A stretch of DNA of 64,000 nt, taken from Terriglobia bacterium (GTDB taxonomy: Bacteria > Acidobacteriota > Terriglobia > UBA7540). A program made the translations under genes and the position numbers. The stretch is taken from assembly GCA_030041095.1 (NCBI GenBank), contig JASHON010000018.1, positions 1 through 64,000 on the forward strand. The letters are read 5' to 3'. Shown in pieces: positions 7,731-16,936 of this stretch (position 1 is its first letter; the number at the start of each line of letters is the position of its first letter). Below the pieces are notes generated by a model that worked only from the letters and a program-made list of their open reading frames with translations, searched no databases and had not been told where the DNA came from.

Positions 7731-10700
7731 ATGACCACGTCGCTGTCCGGGGAAACAGGCCTCGAAGGCTTGATCCGCGACAGAGCTACTCGTCTATTCA
7801 TTTATCTCAAGGAACTGACCGAGCTACGGAGTGAGGTCAAGCGGAACTGCGACGAATACGAGCAAGTCATTTGGTGGGGTGAGATTCCGCGAGAAAAAGA
7901 GTGCTATTGCGCCGCGTGGGACCTCGGACGCGAGAGTGCTTACGAGGATTGGATCAGAATAGAGCGCCCGCACCGGAAGGCGCCGCCAAACCCACCGCCC
8001 ACTTTAGCTCCCTGGTTAAGTCGGCGTGATCTCGCTGATTCTTCGCTAGACGCCCCTGCGCTCAAGGAGAGCATCGTTGAAGATCTCGGCGCTGGTGCTT
8101 CCGGGGCCCAAGTCGAGCGGCAGACGGTTATTCGGAGATTGGAAGAATGTCCGACCATCACCCGACAGTGGGAGCTTTACGTTGAAAACCTGTGGTGGCC
8201 GTGGGCTCTGGAAGATCGTCGGTTGGAAGCGATCCAGTCGAGCTACAACCAACTATTTGCCGCCTACCAGATGCAGGACCGGCTGGGAGAAGCATACGAG
8301 GTGGTGGTTGGAACGGGCCTTCTCGCATGGAAGCCGGCCCATGGCCCGAACGTCCGCCGTCACGTCGTCGTCTCCCAGGCCACAGTCGAATTCGACTCCA
8401 AGACCGCAGTAATTTCAGTGACACCCGCCGCGGCTGGAGCCCGTCTTACGCTTGAGCAAGATATGCTTGAGCCTCAAGACCGTCCCTTGCCTGAGGTCCA
8501 GAACCAAATCCAACAGCAGCTATCGGGAATTGGTGACGAGATCTGGTCCAGGCCTGAGTTGGTCAACTCCCTCAATGCGTATTTTCAACAACTTACCCCA
8601 GAGAATGTCCTAAGCCTTGCCCTGGAGCCGTCCAATGGTACCGGCGAGCTTACGCGTCCGTCTATGACTCTTGCCCCGGCGTTGATCGTTCGCAAGCGCA
8701 CAGAGGGAAATTTGGTTCGGGTCTTTGATGAAATTGCAAGTCAACTCAGATCCGGCGGGCTAGTTCCTCTCGGAGTAGAGAGTCTAGTTAGCATAAGCGA
8801 CGACACGGCTTCTGGAGAAAGTGGCGACGCTCTCGGGGAGGATTCAGTCCCGGAGGAACTGTATTTTCCTCTCCTTGCGAATGAGGCACAACTGCAAATC
8901 GCCCGCAAGCTCCAGGGTCGCCAGGGTGTGTTAGTGCAAGGGCCGCCGGGCACGGGTAAATCACACACGATTACGAACCTAATCTGCCATCTGCTCGCGA
9001 CAGGTCAGAAGCTGTTGGTCACCAGCCATACTGCCCGCGCACTGCGCGTCTTGAAGAATTATTTCCCTGCGGATCTTTCTCCGCTTTGTGTATTTCTCAT
9101 GGGAGACGACACCGCAGCGCTGAGCGAGCTTGAGGAGTCTGTCCAAGGCATTTTGAATCGCTTGAACACGTGGGACACAGGTACAAGCCGCGCACACATC
9201 CACAAACTACAATCTGGCCTGGATCACTCGCGGCGCGAACTGGCCGAAGCCCAGACAAGTCTGAAACAAATCCGCGCCGGCGAAACCGAATCTGTTGACC
9301 TCGGCTATGGTGGATACCGGGGAAGTCCGCAAGCTTTGGCAGAAAGACTGGCAGAAGAGGCGGCCGAATTTGAGTGGGTGACCGGAGCCGGTCATTTTGA
9401 CGGTCCGCCTCCCTTAACCAACAGCGAGGCGCTGGAATTGCTCTCATTAGCGCGAGAGTTCGGTAGCGGCGCGGACAGCGATGTCACAGCAGGGCTTCCG
9501 GAGTTGAGTTCTCTATTGGAGCCGCAACTGTTCAATGATCTAGTTCTGAAAGAAAAAGAAATCGTCGCAAGGATCCAATCTGTAGAGGAGCAGGATAGGC
9601 CCATCTTGGGATCGCTCGCTGATCTGGACCGCGCAACGAGAGAAGAACTGGCCGTGGCCTTGCGAGACCTGTGCACCGCACTCGACTCATTTGCGCAGAG
9701 GCCGGAAGCTTGGATAGGCACTGCCGTGCGTGACGTTGTCCTCGGTAAACACCACACCTGGGACCAGCTCCGCACGATCACGATGAACAAGGTAAAGACT
9801 GTGGCAAGCCGCATCTCTAAAGTTTCGGAGATGAAGCTCTCTGGTTTGGAGCAGCGAGACCTGGCCAACGTAAGGGCTGACGCTGAGACGCTCCAGGCAC
9901 GCCTGGGGTCAGGGAAGGGTGTCAGCTCCGCAGTGAAATACAACCCGTTTGCGCCCAAACGGGTGAGGGCCGCATTGTACTTGGTAGATGAGGTGAGGGT
10001 CGACGGACGGCCGTGCGATTCCTCGACCGCTATCGGCGATCTTTTGGATTTCATTGAAGTGACGAAGGCGATTGAGTACGTCGACCAGCAGTGGGCGCCA
10101 TACGTCCAAGCGGTGCCCGCCCCTGTCCTGCTAAGTTTTCGAGAGCACGAGCGGCGCGCGGATGTGCTCGCGGAGATCTTGCGATTGCGCCAATTGGTTC
10201 CTGATTTGCGAGCCGGACTGAGCCGGGCTCGTGGTCTCTCTGTCGTAGATTTATCCGATAGGCAGGCGATCTCCAAAATTCTTGGTCTTCTGAAAATCGC
10301 AACGCTTGAGGATGAACTCAGCGACCTTCGGCAAGGGTTCGCTAGGATCCAGAAACAGCTGGGTTCGCTTCAACGAGGATCTGGCACCCACCCGGTGATC
10401 AGCGAGTTGAGCGCTGCCATAGAAGCCCGTGACCTATCTCGGCACTCGCGCGCATTTGAGCAGCTCGTCAATGCCTGGAGACTTTGGACGCGCGCTCAAC
10501 GGCATCAGTTTCTCAACGAGCGGCTTGGCACGTGCAATCTTGGAGAACGGATTGGGTCTAACCCCCTCGACAACACCTGGGACAAGCGGCTGGCACGTTT
10601 TGAGTCCGCATGGAACTGGGCGCGAGCCGACGCTTGGCTTCGCCTCCGGTCGGATCCCGGCAGAGAAAGAGCAGTCCTCCAAAAGATCGACATCGCCCAG

Positions 10701-12926
10701 GAAAGAATACGTCATGACCTTGGCGAGCTTGCCGCCTGCAAGGCATGGGAGTACGTTCTGGCGCGTCTGAAACCCGAACAGCGGGAACATCTGATGGCCT
10801 GGAAATTAGCTGTCAAGAAGATCGGAAAAGGGACGGGAAAATACGCAACGCAGCATCGGAAGGAAGCGCGCTACCACCTGGAGTACTGCCGCGAAGCGAT
10901 CCCGGCTTGGGTCATGCCCATTTTTCGTATTGCCGAGACCACGAAGCCCCGGCCCAATATGTTCGATGTGGCCATAATCGACGAGGCCAGCCAGTCTGGC
11001 CCAGAAGCGCTATTTCTCTCTTATATCGCGAGGAAAATTGTGGTCGTCGGTGACGACCAACAGATCAGCCCCGAGTCGGTAGGCCTGGATCGGGAAGCGG
11101 TAGACAGCCTGCGACAACGGTACATCAGGGACGTGCCACATTGGGATGCCCTCGGTGTTGACGACAGTTTCTTCAATCAGGCGCAAATTCGTTTCTCGGC
11201 CAGAATTCGGCTCAGGGAGCATTTCCGGTGCATGCCCGAAATCATCCAGTTCTCGAACAATTTGTGTTACCAAGCCGAGCCGCTCATTCCGCTGAGGCAA
11301 TATGGGTTGGGCCGCTTGGTGCCGGTCATTACGCGGCACGTACGGGATGGATACGCGAAAGGCACCGGCGACCGAATCGTAAATAGACCAGAGGCTGAGG
11401 CCATTCTGGATCAAATTGTCCACTGTATTGCTGATCCGGCCTACGAGGGAAAGACCTTTGGGGTCATTTCCCTCCAGGGCAGCGCACAGTGGAATCTGAT
11501 TCGTGATTTGCTGTTGGATCGAATCGGCGCACAGGAGATGCAGAAACGCCGTTTAGCGGGCGGTAACGCCTACGCATTCCAGGGTGACGAGCGAGATATA
11601 ATTTTTCTGTCGATGGTTGCCGCAACAAACGACGGCCGGCATGTCGGTGTGCTTTCAAAGGAGCCTGATAAGCGAAGGTTCAACGTGGCTGCAAGCAGGG
11701 CTTGTGACCAGATGTGGCTGTTTCATAGCGTGACCGTGGAGGATCTCAGTGTACATTGCTTCAGGCGTCAGTTGCTTGAGTATTGCCTCAATCCGACGGT
11801 TAAGCACGAGACTGTTGGAAACGTCGACGTCAGCCATCTCCGTGAACGAGCGCTGCAGGCGGGCCGGGCGGATTCTCGACCATCACTGCCGTTTGATAGC
11901 TGGTTTGAAGTTGACGTTTTCCTTCGAATTGTTGATCGTGGTTTTCGCGTAATCCCGCAGTACTCAATCGCTGGCAAGTTTATCGACTTGCTGGTAGAAG
12001 GTATGCAAGGGCGGCTGGCAGTGGAGTGCGACGGGGATGAGTGGCACGGCATCGAGCAGTGGGATGCGGACATGGATCGCCAGCGAATGCTCGAAAGGTG
12101 CGGACTAGAATTTTGGCGGATAAGAGGCAGCGTGTTCTACCGGTCCCCGGATTCAGCACTCGACCCTCTGTGGCGGCGTCTTCGAGATCGAGGAATCCAT
12201 GCGAATGCGGCTGACGCACAGATCGCTGTGGACGAGCCGTCTTGCAAGCCGCCGGACCAACCGCGAAATGGCGATTCGCAACAAGGCAAATTTGACGACG
12301 AGGTATCGTTATCATCGATCGCCGACGAGTCTGCTGCGAATGGCGCGGACCTTGACTCGGAAGTCGAAGTTATCGACCAGGCTCCCGGTGAGAGCCAGCG
12401 GCCGCTCTTCGGATCGGACTCGCACGGAGACCTCCCTGTTGTGCTGGCTCCGTATGTGCCTTGGGTTCCCGACGCCGCTCCTGATCCTAATTTGGTATCG
12501 CTTCCTGAATTGATGGAGGGCCTGATCGATATCGTGACGGTCGAGGGACCGATGATTTGCCATCGAGCATATTTGCTTTACAACAGAGCCGCAGGCAATG
12601 CCCGCCTCGGCAGCCAGATTGTCCGCCTGATGAATCGCGCCATGTATCGCGCAGTCAGATCAGGACGCTTAGAGCAGAGCGACGAGCGCCGAAGGGGTGG
12701 CCAAATAAACCAAATCGTTCGAATCACCGGGACACCCGAAGCAGTTGTTCGGCAACGCGGCCCCCGAAAACTCGAAGAGATCCCTCCCCTGGAAATCAAG
12801 GCAGTCCGGGAAGCAATCTTGAGCAAGAATCCAAACGTCGGGGAAGATCACCTTGTTCGCCGGCTAGCGCGCGTATATGAGGTCGGGCGGATAACCGCGC
12901 AAACCCGGAAACTGCTTCTCGGGTGA
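7731..12926 (+). CDS. 1731-aa SF1 helicase with C-terminal Vsr/MTES_1575-type nuclease, probable phage-defence protein
   Basis: The start ATG has GGAGGGG 7 bases upstream. An uncharacterised N-terminal region (about 1-390) is followed by Walker A GPPGTGKS (about 405), a long helical insert (about 460-1070), Walker B IIDEAS with GDDQQISP (about 1081-1110), then FQGDERD (about 1282) and NVAASRA (about 1317), which complete a superfamily-1 core. Residues about 1390-1490 form a PD-(D/E)xK nuclease of the Vsr/DUF559/MTES_1575 kind (IDLLVEG, VECDGDEWHG, FWRIRGS). A C-terminal DUF3320-like domain covers about 1565-1731. This order resembles the DUF4011-helicase-Vsr-DUF3320 proteins (Hhe) reported as single-gene anti-phage systems; membership of that family is an inference. 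All motifs look intact. Confidence 0.85.
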   Translation: MTTSLSGETGLEGLIRDRATRLFIYLKELTELRSEVKRNCDEYEQVIWWGEIPREKECYCAAWDLGRESAYEDWIRIERPHRKAPPNPPPTLAPWLSRRDLADSSLDAPALKESIVEDLGAGASGAQVERQTVIRRLEECPTITRQWELYVENLWWPWALEDRRLEAIQSSYNQLFAAYQMQDRLGEAYEVVVGTGLLAWKPAHGPNVRRHVVVSQATVEFDSKTAVISVTPAAAGARLTLEQDMLEPQDRPLPEVQNQIQQQLSGIGDEIWSRPELVNSLNAYFQQLTPENVLSLALEPSNGTGELTRPSMTLAPALIVRKRTEGNLVRVFDEIASQLRSGGLVPLGVESLVSISDDTASGESGDALGEDSVPEELYFPLLANEAQLQIARKLQGRQGVLVQGPPGTGKSHTITNLICHLLATGQKLLVTSHTARALRVLKNYFPADLSPLCVFLMGDDTAALSELEESVQGILNRLNTWDTGTSRAHIHKLQSGLDHSRRELAEAQTSLKQIRAGETESVDLGYGGYRGSPQALAERLAEEAAEFEWVTGAGHFDGPPPLTNSEALELLSLAREFGSGADSDVTAGLPELSSLLEPQLFNDLVLKEKEIVARIQSVEEQDRPILGSLADLDRATREELAVALRDLCTALDSFAQRPEAWIGTAVRDVVLGKHHTWDQLRTITMNKVKTVASRISKVSEMKLSGLEQRDLANVRADAETLQARLGSGKGVSSAVKYNPFAPKRVRAALYLVDEVRVDGRPCDSSTAIGDLLDFIEVTKAIEYVDQQWAPYVQAVPAPVLLSFREHERRADVLAEILRLRQLVPDLRAGLSRARGLSVVDLSDRQAISKILGLLKIATLEDELSDLRQGFARIQKQLGSLQRGSGTHPVISELSAAIEARDLSRHSRAFEQLVNAWRLWTRAQRHQFLNERLGTCNLGERIGSNPLDNTWDKRLARFESAWNWARADAWLRLRSDPGRERAVLQKIDIAQERIRHDLGELAACKAWEYVLARLKPEQREHLMAWKLAVKKIGKGTGKYATQHRKEARYHLEYCREAIPAWVMPIFRIAETTKPRPNMFDVAIIDEASQSGPEALFLSYIARKIVVVGDDQQISPESVGLDREAVDSLRQRYIRDVPHWDALGVDDSFFNQAQIRFSARIRLREHFRCMPEIIQFSNNLCYQAEPLIPLRQYGLGRLVPVITRHVRDGYAKGTGDRIVNRPEAEAILDQIVHCIADPAYEGKTFGVISLQGSAQWNLIRDLLLDRIGAQEMQKRRLAGGNAYAFQGDERDIIFLSMVAATNDGRHVGVLSKEPDKRRFNVAASRACDQMWLFHSVTVEDLSVHCFRRQLLEYCLNPTVKHETVGNVDVSHLRERALQAGRADSRPSLPFDSWFEVDVFLRIVDRGFRVIPQYSIAGKFIDLLVEGMQGRLAVECDGDEWHGIEQWDADMDRQRMLERCGLEFWRIRGSVFYRSPDSALDPLWRRLRDRGIHANAADAQIAVDEPSCKPPDQPRNGDSQQGKFDDEVSLSSIADESAANGADLDSEVEVIDQAPGESQRPLFGSDSHGDLPVVLAPYVPWVPDAAPDPNLVSLPELMEGLIDIVTVEGPMICHRAYLLYNRAAGNARLGSQIVRLMNRAMYRAVRSGRLEQSDERRRGGQINQIVRITGTPEAVVRQRGPRKLEEIPPLEIKAVREAILSKNPNVGEDHLVRRLARVYEVGRITAQTRKLLLG

Positions 12927-13052
12927 GCACTAAGCATCAGGAAGGCCCGGGAGAAGCGGCGGTGTCGGCACCCGTCTGGAGACAGTCATTTTCGGGTACA
13001 AGCCTCGACCACCGCAAAACAGTCGGCACACAGTCGTGCCTGCCTAACCATA

Positions 13053-14588
13053 ATGACAAGCCCACTACTCAAACATCGCGAGGGGATCCGTAAACTCGCC
13101 AAATCCCTTCGGAAAACCGACATATATCACTGGCTTGTCGAGTTTGGCTACTTTCCTGAAAACTACGTCCTGCCGCCGTGTTTCCGCGTAGCAAGAAGAC
13201 CGACCAAACCAAAGTTGCTCTTTGTGGTAACAAAGAACGGAAAATTTTCTCCAGACCGGACCCAGTGCGTGAATGTTCATTTTCCGAAGACGGCTCTCAC
13301 AGACAGGACCTTTGGTGTTATTCACCCCAAGATACACAATGACATTGCTTACCATCTCTCTACAAATTGGAGCACGGTCGTTCGAGCGATGTTCCCCTCT
13401 GATAGCCAAGTTTGCTCCTACGGCTTTCCAATTCCAATTGACGCTAAATCTCCTGCCCGGATCGGCTATTTACGAAGTGGTTGGATGATTTACGAATACG
13501 TCGGCCAAATGGAGGGAGACGTGACAGCCGCTTAGTACAGCTATACTCACATTGTCAGGACCGACATTAAGAATTTCTATCCGTCGATCCACACTCACAG
13601 TATCGCGTGGGCAATTCATGGTAAGGACTACGTACGGAGACCTGCGAACCGGAACAACCCCAGGTTTCTGGGTAACCGGCTGGACAGACTGTTCCAGAAT
13701 GCCAACGACGGGTGCACAAACGGGGTTCCAATTGGACCTGTAGTTTCAGACATGATAGCGGAGATTGTTGCCTCGGCCGCGGACCGGCTGTTCTCCACGC
13801 GGCTAGCCAGGAAAAAGATCGACTGCGAGGTGGTTCGGTTTAAGGACGACTATCGCATTCTCACAAAATCTGAAGAGGCCGCCAAGTCGGCGGTGAAGCT
13901 ACTCTAAGCTTCCCTAAAAGAGTACAACCTAGAGCTGAGCGATGAGAAGAGTACGATCTCGGCCCTTCCTGACGGATTGTTCCGCGAGTGGGTTTCTATG
14001 TATCACGCCGCAAACCCAAAGAGGAAAAACCAATATAACTGGAAGGATTTTAGGGAATTATATCTGTCGGTGCTTCGAATTGACAAAGCCTGTCCGGGTA
14101 GCGGGGTCATCGACCGATTCTTAGCGGACCTCGTGACAAAAGGGGGAAAGCTTCGGGTCACTGTGGGAAAATTCAACCTCCAAAAAGTAATCAGCATGCT
14201 GCTCATGCTAGGGACGCTCCGCCCGAAGGCTTTTCCAAAGATTGTGGCGATTCTTGAGGCGATTCTTTCGAGCCGCTTCGGTACACTTCATCGAAAGCTC
14301 ATAATCGATCATCTTGAATCCTACGTCAGTTCATTATGCGGCGAGGAAGAAAGAAACAAGTATCTCATCTCATGGATCGGGTACTTCTTGGTGAGTAATG
14401 GCTTGAAGAATAAGCTCTCACGGAATCCACAGCTGAAAGACACAATCACACGGTCGGTGTTTAGCAACAGGGGACTACTGTTTAAGGGATGCAAGGAGTT
14501 TAAGCTTTTCGTGGGCTGCCGGAGCGCCAGAAGGAAAATGTCGATGCCAGAGCACCTTGATGTCTTTCACCCTCCCAAAACCGCTTAG
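13053..14588 (+). pseudogene. Defence-type reverse transcriptase, interrupted by two in-frame stop codons
   Basis: One continuous frame of 511 sense or stop codons encodes an unknown-group (UG/DRT-like) reverse transcriptase. A TAG at 13533-13535 and a TAA at 13905-13907 interrupt it without any frameshift. The segment between them carries motif A (RTDIKNFYPSI, Asp at 13563), motif B (GVPIGPVVSD) and motif C (RFKDDY, Asp pair at 13845-13850). The N-terminal 160 codons resemble the FP/IPH entry region of such enzymes. The C-terminal 200 codons are alpha-helical. Both stops would arise from Gln codons by single C-to-T changes. Neither the N-terminal peptide nor any restart could contain motif A with motif C, so the gene is probably inactive. 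Which DRT class it belongs to cannot be told by eye. Confidence 0.8.
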
Positions 14589-14793
14589 TCCACTAGGATG
14601 GCATTTGGCTGTGGTTAGAGAAGGACCTCGTGCGCAGAGGACAATGATCGGCAAACCTGACACTGAAAACCATCAAAACACGCCTGCTTCCAGCCTATAC
14701 CGGGGTTCAAATGGACGCCACGTAGGGTAGATTGTTGCGATTGTCAACAGGGTGCAGCTTCCAAACAACTGGTCGCCTGAAGAAGTGGGATGG

Positions 14794-15450
14794 CTAGAGG
14801 GCATACCCGAAGTCGTGTGACTGCTGATGGGCAGGTTGTCTGGGCTGGGTCTGAACCTGCTCTTGATGGTGTTCCATGGCGGCGCGCTTTGAGATTTTGC
14901 GGGTTAGCTCAATTCCCACGCCTCGTGAGTTGTCGGTGCAAATCTTGGCTTCGTAGCGGGCGCGGGAGATTGAGACGTACGCGAAGCGGCTGTTCAAAAG
15001 CTTCTTGTGGGCTTGGCGCGTATCAACGTTCACCAGGACACGGTCCGCCGTTAGGCCCTGGCTGCTGTGGCTGGTGACTGCGTAGCCGTAATCAAGATGC
15101 GGATGCTTTCGCATTGAGAATTCCACCGTTCGGCTCGAATCGAGTTGGATCGAGAGCATTCTGTTGGATCGAAGCTCCTTGATTCCGCCGAGGTCTCGAC
15201 TGGCAATCCGTTTGTCCCGATAAGGGGCCGTGAACTGGATGTGGTCGCCAACTGAAATACTGCGCTCGACCTCCTGGTATACGGTCACCCCTTGCAGCCG
15301 GCGGGGATCGTAAGTCACTGTCTTGGCGTTGGCCCTCTTGACTGTCACGAGATTTATGCGGCGATCGGAATCGACCACGCGAACATATTCCCCCGCCTTG
15401 AGCTTCAGGACGTGGCTGCCTTTCGTGAAGCGTACCACGTGGCCGCCCGG
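14794..15450 (-). pseudogene. MobF/TraA-type conjugative relaxase, C-terminal helicase fragment
   Basis: On the minus strand the translation from about 15440 reads VVRFTKGSHVLKLKAGEYVR, later LDYGYAVTSHSSQGLTADRV and SRFAYVSISRARYEAKI, ending at TAG 14794-14796. These are the final SF1 helicase motifs (the TSHSSQG/VALSRA-like pair) of MobF relaxases such as TraA/TraI. The relaxase and Walker A parts are missing; upstream the sequence switches to an unrelated antitoxin-like fragment on the other strand. It is a relic of the conjugative machinery of the island. Confidence 0.75.
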
Positions 15451-15495
15451 CACCGCCCGGCCCATTGCCGGTCTGCACCCGTCATTTCTTGCCGT

Positions 15496-15759
15496 GGCAC
15501 CAGCACCCTCATGATCGTCCTGCACCGTGCGTATATACCGGTTGAGGACACGCAAGAAATTCCCGGAGTGCGCTGCACGACTGCGCTGCGCACCATGATT
15601 GATCTCGCGGGGGAACAGCGCACGGACACAACGCTCCTTCGGCAGGCCGTTCGGGAGGCCCTGGCGCGCGGGCTGGTACGCCGCGATCAATTAGAGCGCG
15701 AAGACCTGCCCCCACTGCTCCGTCGCGAATTTCGAGTACTCGCTAGCGCTCATGCCTGA
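15496..15759 (+). pseudogene. AbiEi-like antitoxin / DUF559-associated protein, C-terminal fragment
   Basis: From about 15505 the frame reads MIVLHRAYIPVEDTQEIPGV, then CTTALRTMIDLAGE and REALARGLVRRDQLERED. This matches the pattern HRA-x-IP-x-D plus TT-x-x-RT-x-x-DLA plus EAL-x-RGLV, typical of the middle of AbiEi-like antitoxin proteins. The N-terminal helix-turn-helix half is missing and is replaced by sequence antisense to the relaxase fragment. No AbiEii-like nucleotidyltransferase partner is present. Confidence 0.55.
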
Positions 15760-15827
15760 ATCGAGAGAATACAAAACGGCTTCCGCCCTTCGGACCGCGC
15801 TCGAAACCCGGCACCTGCGAAGGATAC

Positions 15828-15856
15828 TTGAATTAGCATATTGCATGCAATATCAT
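15828..15856 (+). promoter_or_regulatory. Promoter with an overlapping 16-bp palindromic operator for the PIN toxin-antitoxin pair
   Basis: TTGAAT (15828-15833), a 17-bp spacer and TATCAT (15851-15856) form a good sigma-70 promoter. The perfect palindrome ATATTGCATGCAATAT (15838-15853) fills the spacer and the start of the -10. The ATG at 15867 lies 10 bases after the -10, so the transcript should be leaderless or nearly so. Autorepression by the RHH-type antitoxin at this palindrome is an inference. Confidence 0.65.
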
Positions 15857-15866
15857 AAATCGTAGT

Positions 15867-16316
15867 ATGAGGGCGTACGTTGTGGACACGGATGTGCTCA
15901 TCGCAGCATTTCGAAGCGATGCAGGCGCATCTCGGTGGCTGTTGGAGGCGGCGCGAGCTCGCCGGTTTCAGTTGCTGTTGTCGGTGCCGCTGATGCTGGA
16001 ATACGAGTCCGTTCTCACCCGCACGGAGCATTTAGCTGCTTCCGGAGCGACTCGAGAAGACGTATCTGCGGTTCTCGACGAATTGGTTTTGGTATGCGAA
16101 AGAGTTGAGCTGGCGGTCCGCCTGCGTCCGATGCTGCCCGATCCGAACGACGAGATGGTTTTGGAGACCGCGATCAACGGAAGGGCCGATGCGATAATTA
16201 CATTCAATGAACGGCATTTTCGAAGCGTTGCGGGTCATTTCGGGTGTTCAGTATTGCTGCCCGTCGAGGCCGTCCGCCAACTGGTGCGTGATGACGAGGA
16301 GGAAGCGAATCAATGA
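15867..16316 (+). CDS. PIN-domain ribonuclease toxin (COG1569/VapC-like)
   Basis: A 149-aa PIN-fold protein. Acidic positions fit the active site: VVDTDVLIAAF at the N-terminus, LEYESVLTR in the middle, LPDPNDEMVLETA and ADAIITFNERHF near the end. It belongs to the 'putative toxin component, PIN family' group and should cleave RNA when free of its antitoxin. The next gene starts inside its stop codon (ATGA at 16313-16316). There is no ribosome site ahead of the ATG, consistent with leaderless translation from the promoter just upstream. Confidence 0.85.
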   Translation: MRAYVVDTDVLIAAFRSDAGASRWLLEAARARRFQLLLSVPLMLEYESVLTRTEHLAASGATREDVSAVLDELVLVCERVELAVRLRPMLPDPNDEMVLETAINGRADAIITFNERHFRSVAGHFGCSVLLPVEAVRQLVRDDEEEANQ

Positions 16317-16597
16317 GGCGAAGCAATTTTGCGCTGCGAGTACCGCCCACGCTATTGGCCGAAGCGCGTAAAGCGGCCGAATCCGAAGGCGTAGCGTTGA
16401 ACCAGCTCATTACCCTTGCGCTTGCGGAAAAGGTCTCTGCCATGCGGACCGAAGAATATTTTGAGGAGCGTGCACGCCGAGCGAATTCAACTAAGGTCAA
16501 CCGCATTCTCAGCCGTGTGGGCAAGGGTAATCCTCCTGTCGAGGGTGACGAACTTCCTCCGGACCTAATTCGGAGGAAAAAACAGAGCAAGAAGTGA
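16313..16597 (+). CDS. Ribbon-helix-helix antitoxin of the PIN toxin
   Basis: A 94-aa protein overlapping the PIN toxin by 4 bases. The N-terminal part, FALRVPPTLLAEARKAAESE and then GVALNQLITLALAEK, is a ribbon-helix-helix DNA-binding pattern like that of HicB-type and VapB-type antitoxins (beta strand FALRVPP, two helices, the VALNQLI turn). The C-terminus is charged and probably wraps the toxin. It is expected to neutralise the PIN toxin and bind the palindrome at 15838-15853. Confidence 0.8.
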   Translation: MRRSNFALRVPPTLLAEARKAAESEGVALNQLITLALAEKVSAMRTEEYFEERARRANSTKVNRILSRVGKGNPPVEGDELPPDLIRRKKQSKK

Positions 16598-16605
16598 GGA
16601 AGAGT

Positions 16606-16917
16606 ATGTCGGTTCACAAACGAGGAAATGTTTGGTGGTACGACTTCACATTTGCCGGTAGACGAATTCAGGAGTCGACGAAATCACCCTCGAAGACAGC
16701 TGCGAAGCTGGCAGAGCAAAAACGCAAGCGCCAGTTGGAACTGGGGATTAACAGCATCGAAGATGCCCGCGAGGAATTCATCCGGCCCCTCCGCGAAGTG
16801 GCTGACGAATACTTGGAGAGCTATTCGCTTTGGTCATCGGTCTACGATCTTTGCCGAGTACGCGGTCAAGCTCGCGTCAACAGGCCCGCCGCAATAGCGC
16901 TTGATAGCAAGCAGTAA
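16606..16917 (+). pseudogene. Integrase (tyrosine recombinase) N-terminal fragment with frameshift
   Basis: The start at ATG 16606 follows GAGGAAGAG. The frame reads MSVHKRGNVWWYDFTFAGRR and continues with the arm-type DNA-binding domain and the beginning of the core-binding domain (VADEYLESYS). Around 16825 the likely reading shifts: the neighbouring frame gives HRSTIFAEYAVKLAS, the expected continuation. Both frames end by about 16917, so the catalytic domain is missing. It was probably the integrase of the island, or of a later insertion, before decay. Confidence 0.7.
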
Positions 16918-16930
16918 CAATAGGTAGTAT
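16901..16930 (+). promoter_or_regulatory. Candidate promoter of hicBA
   Basis: TTGATA (16901-16906), an 18-bp spacer and TAGTAT (16925-16930) lie directly before the ATG at 16937. As with the PIN pair, the distance leaves almost no leader. Confidence 0.45.
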
Positions 16931-16936
16931 ATAGGC

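Noticed and set aside
13533-13907. Genetic-code change (TAG/TAA read as Gln) to explain the reverse transcriptase stops
   Set aside because: Other genes here end normally at TAA (SDR, hicB) and TAG (GH3, the RT itself), so both codons work as stops in this genome.
15292-15495. N-terminal half of a plus-strand 155-aa protein ahead of the AbiEi-like part
   Set aside because: It is antisense to the relaxase fragment and has no motif; only the part after about 15500 matches an antitoxin family.
6813-16917. The recombinase C-terminus at 6813-7250 and the integrase N-terminus at 16606-16917 as two halves of one inverted or split gene
   Set aside because: They lie on opposite sides of an att repeat and cannot be joined by the element's own recombination; nothing in the sequence shows they are the same gene.
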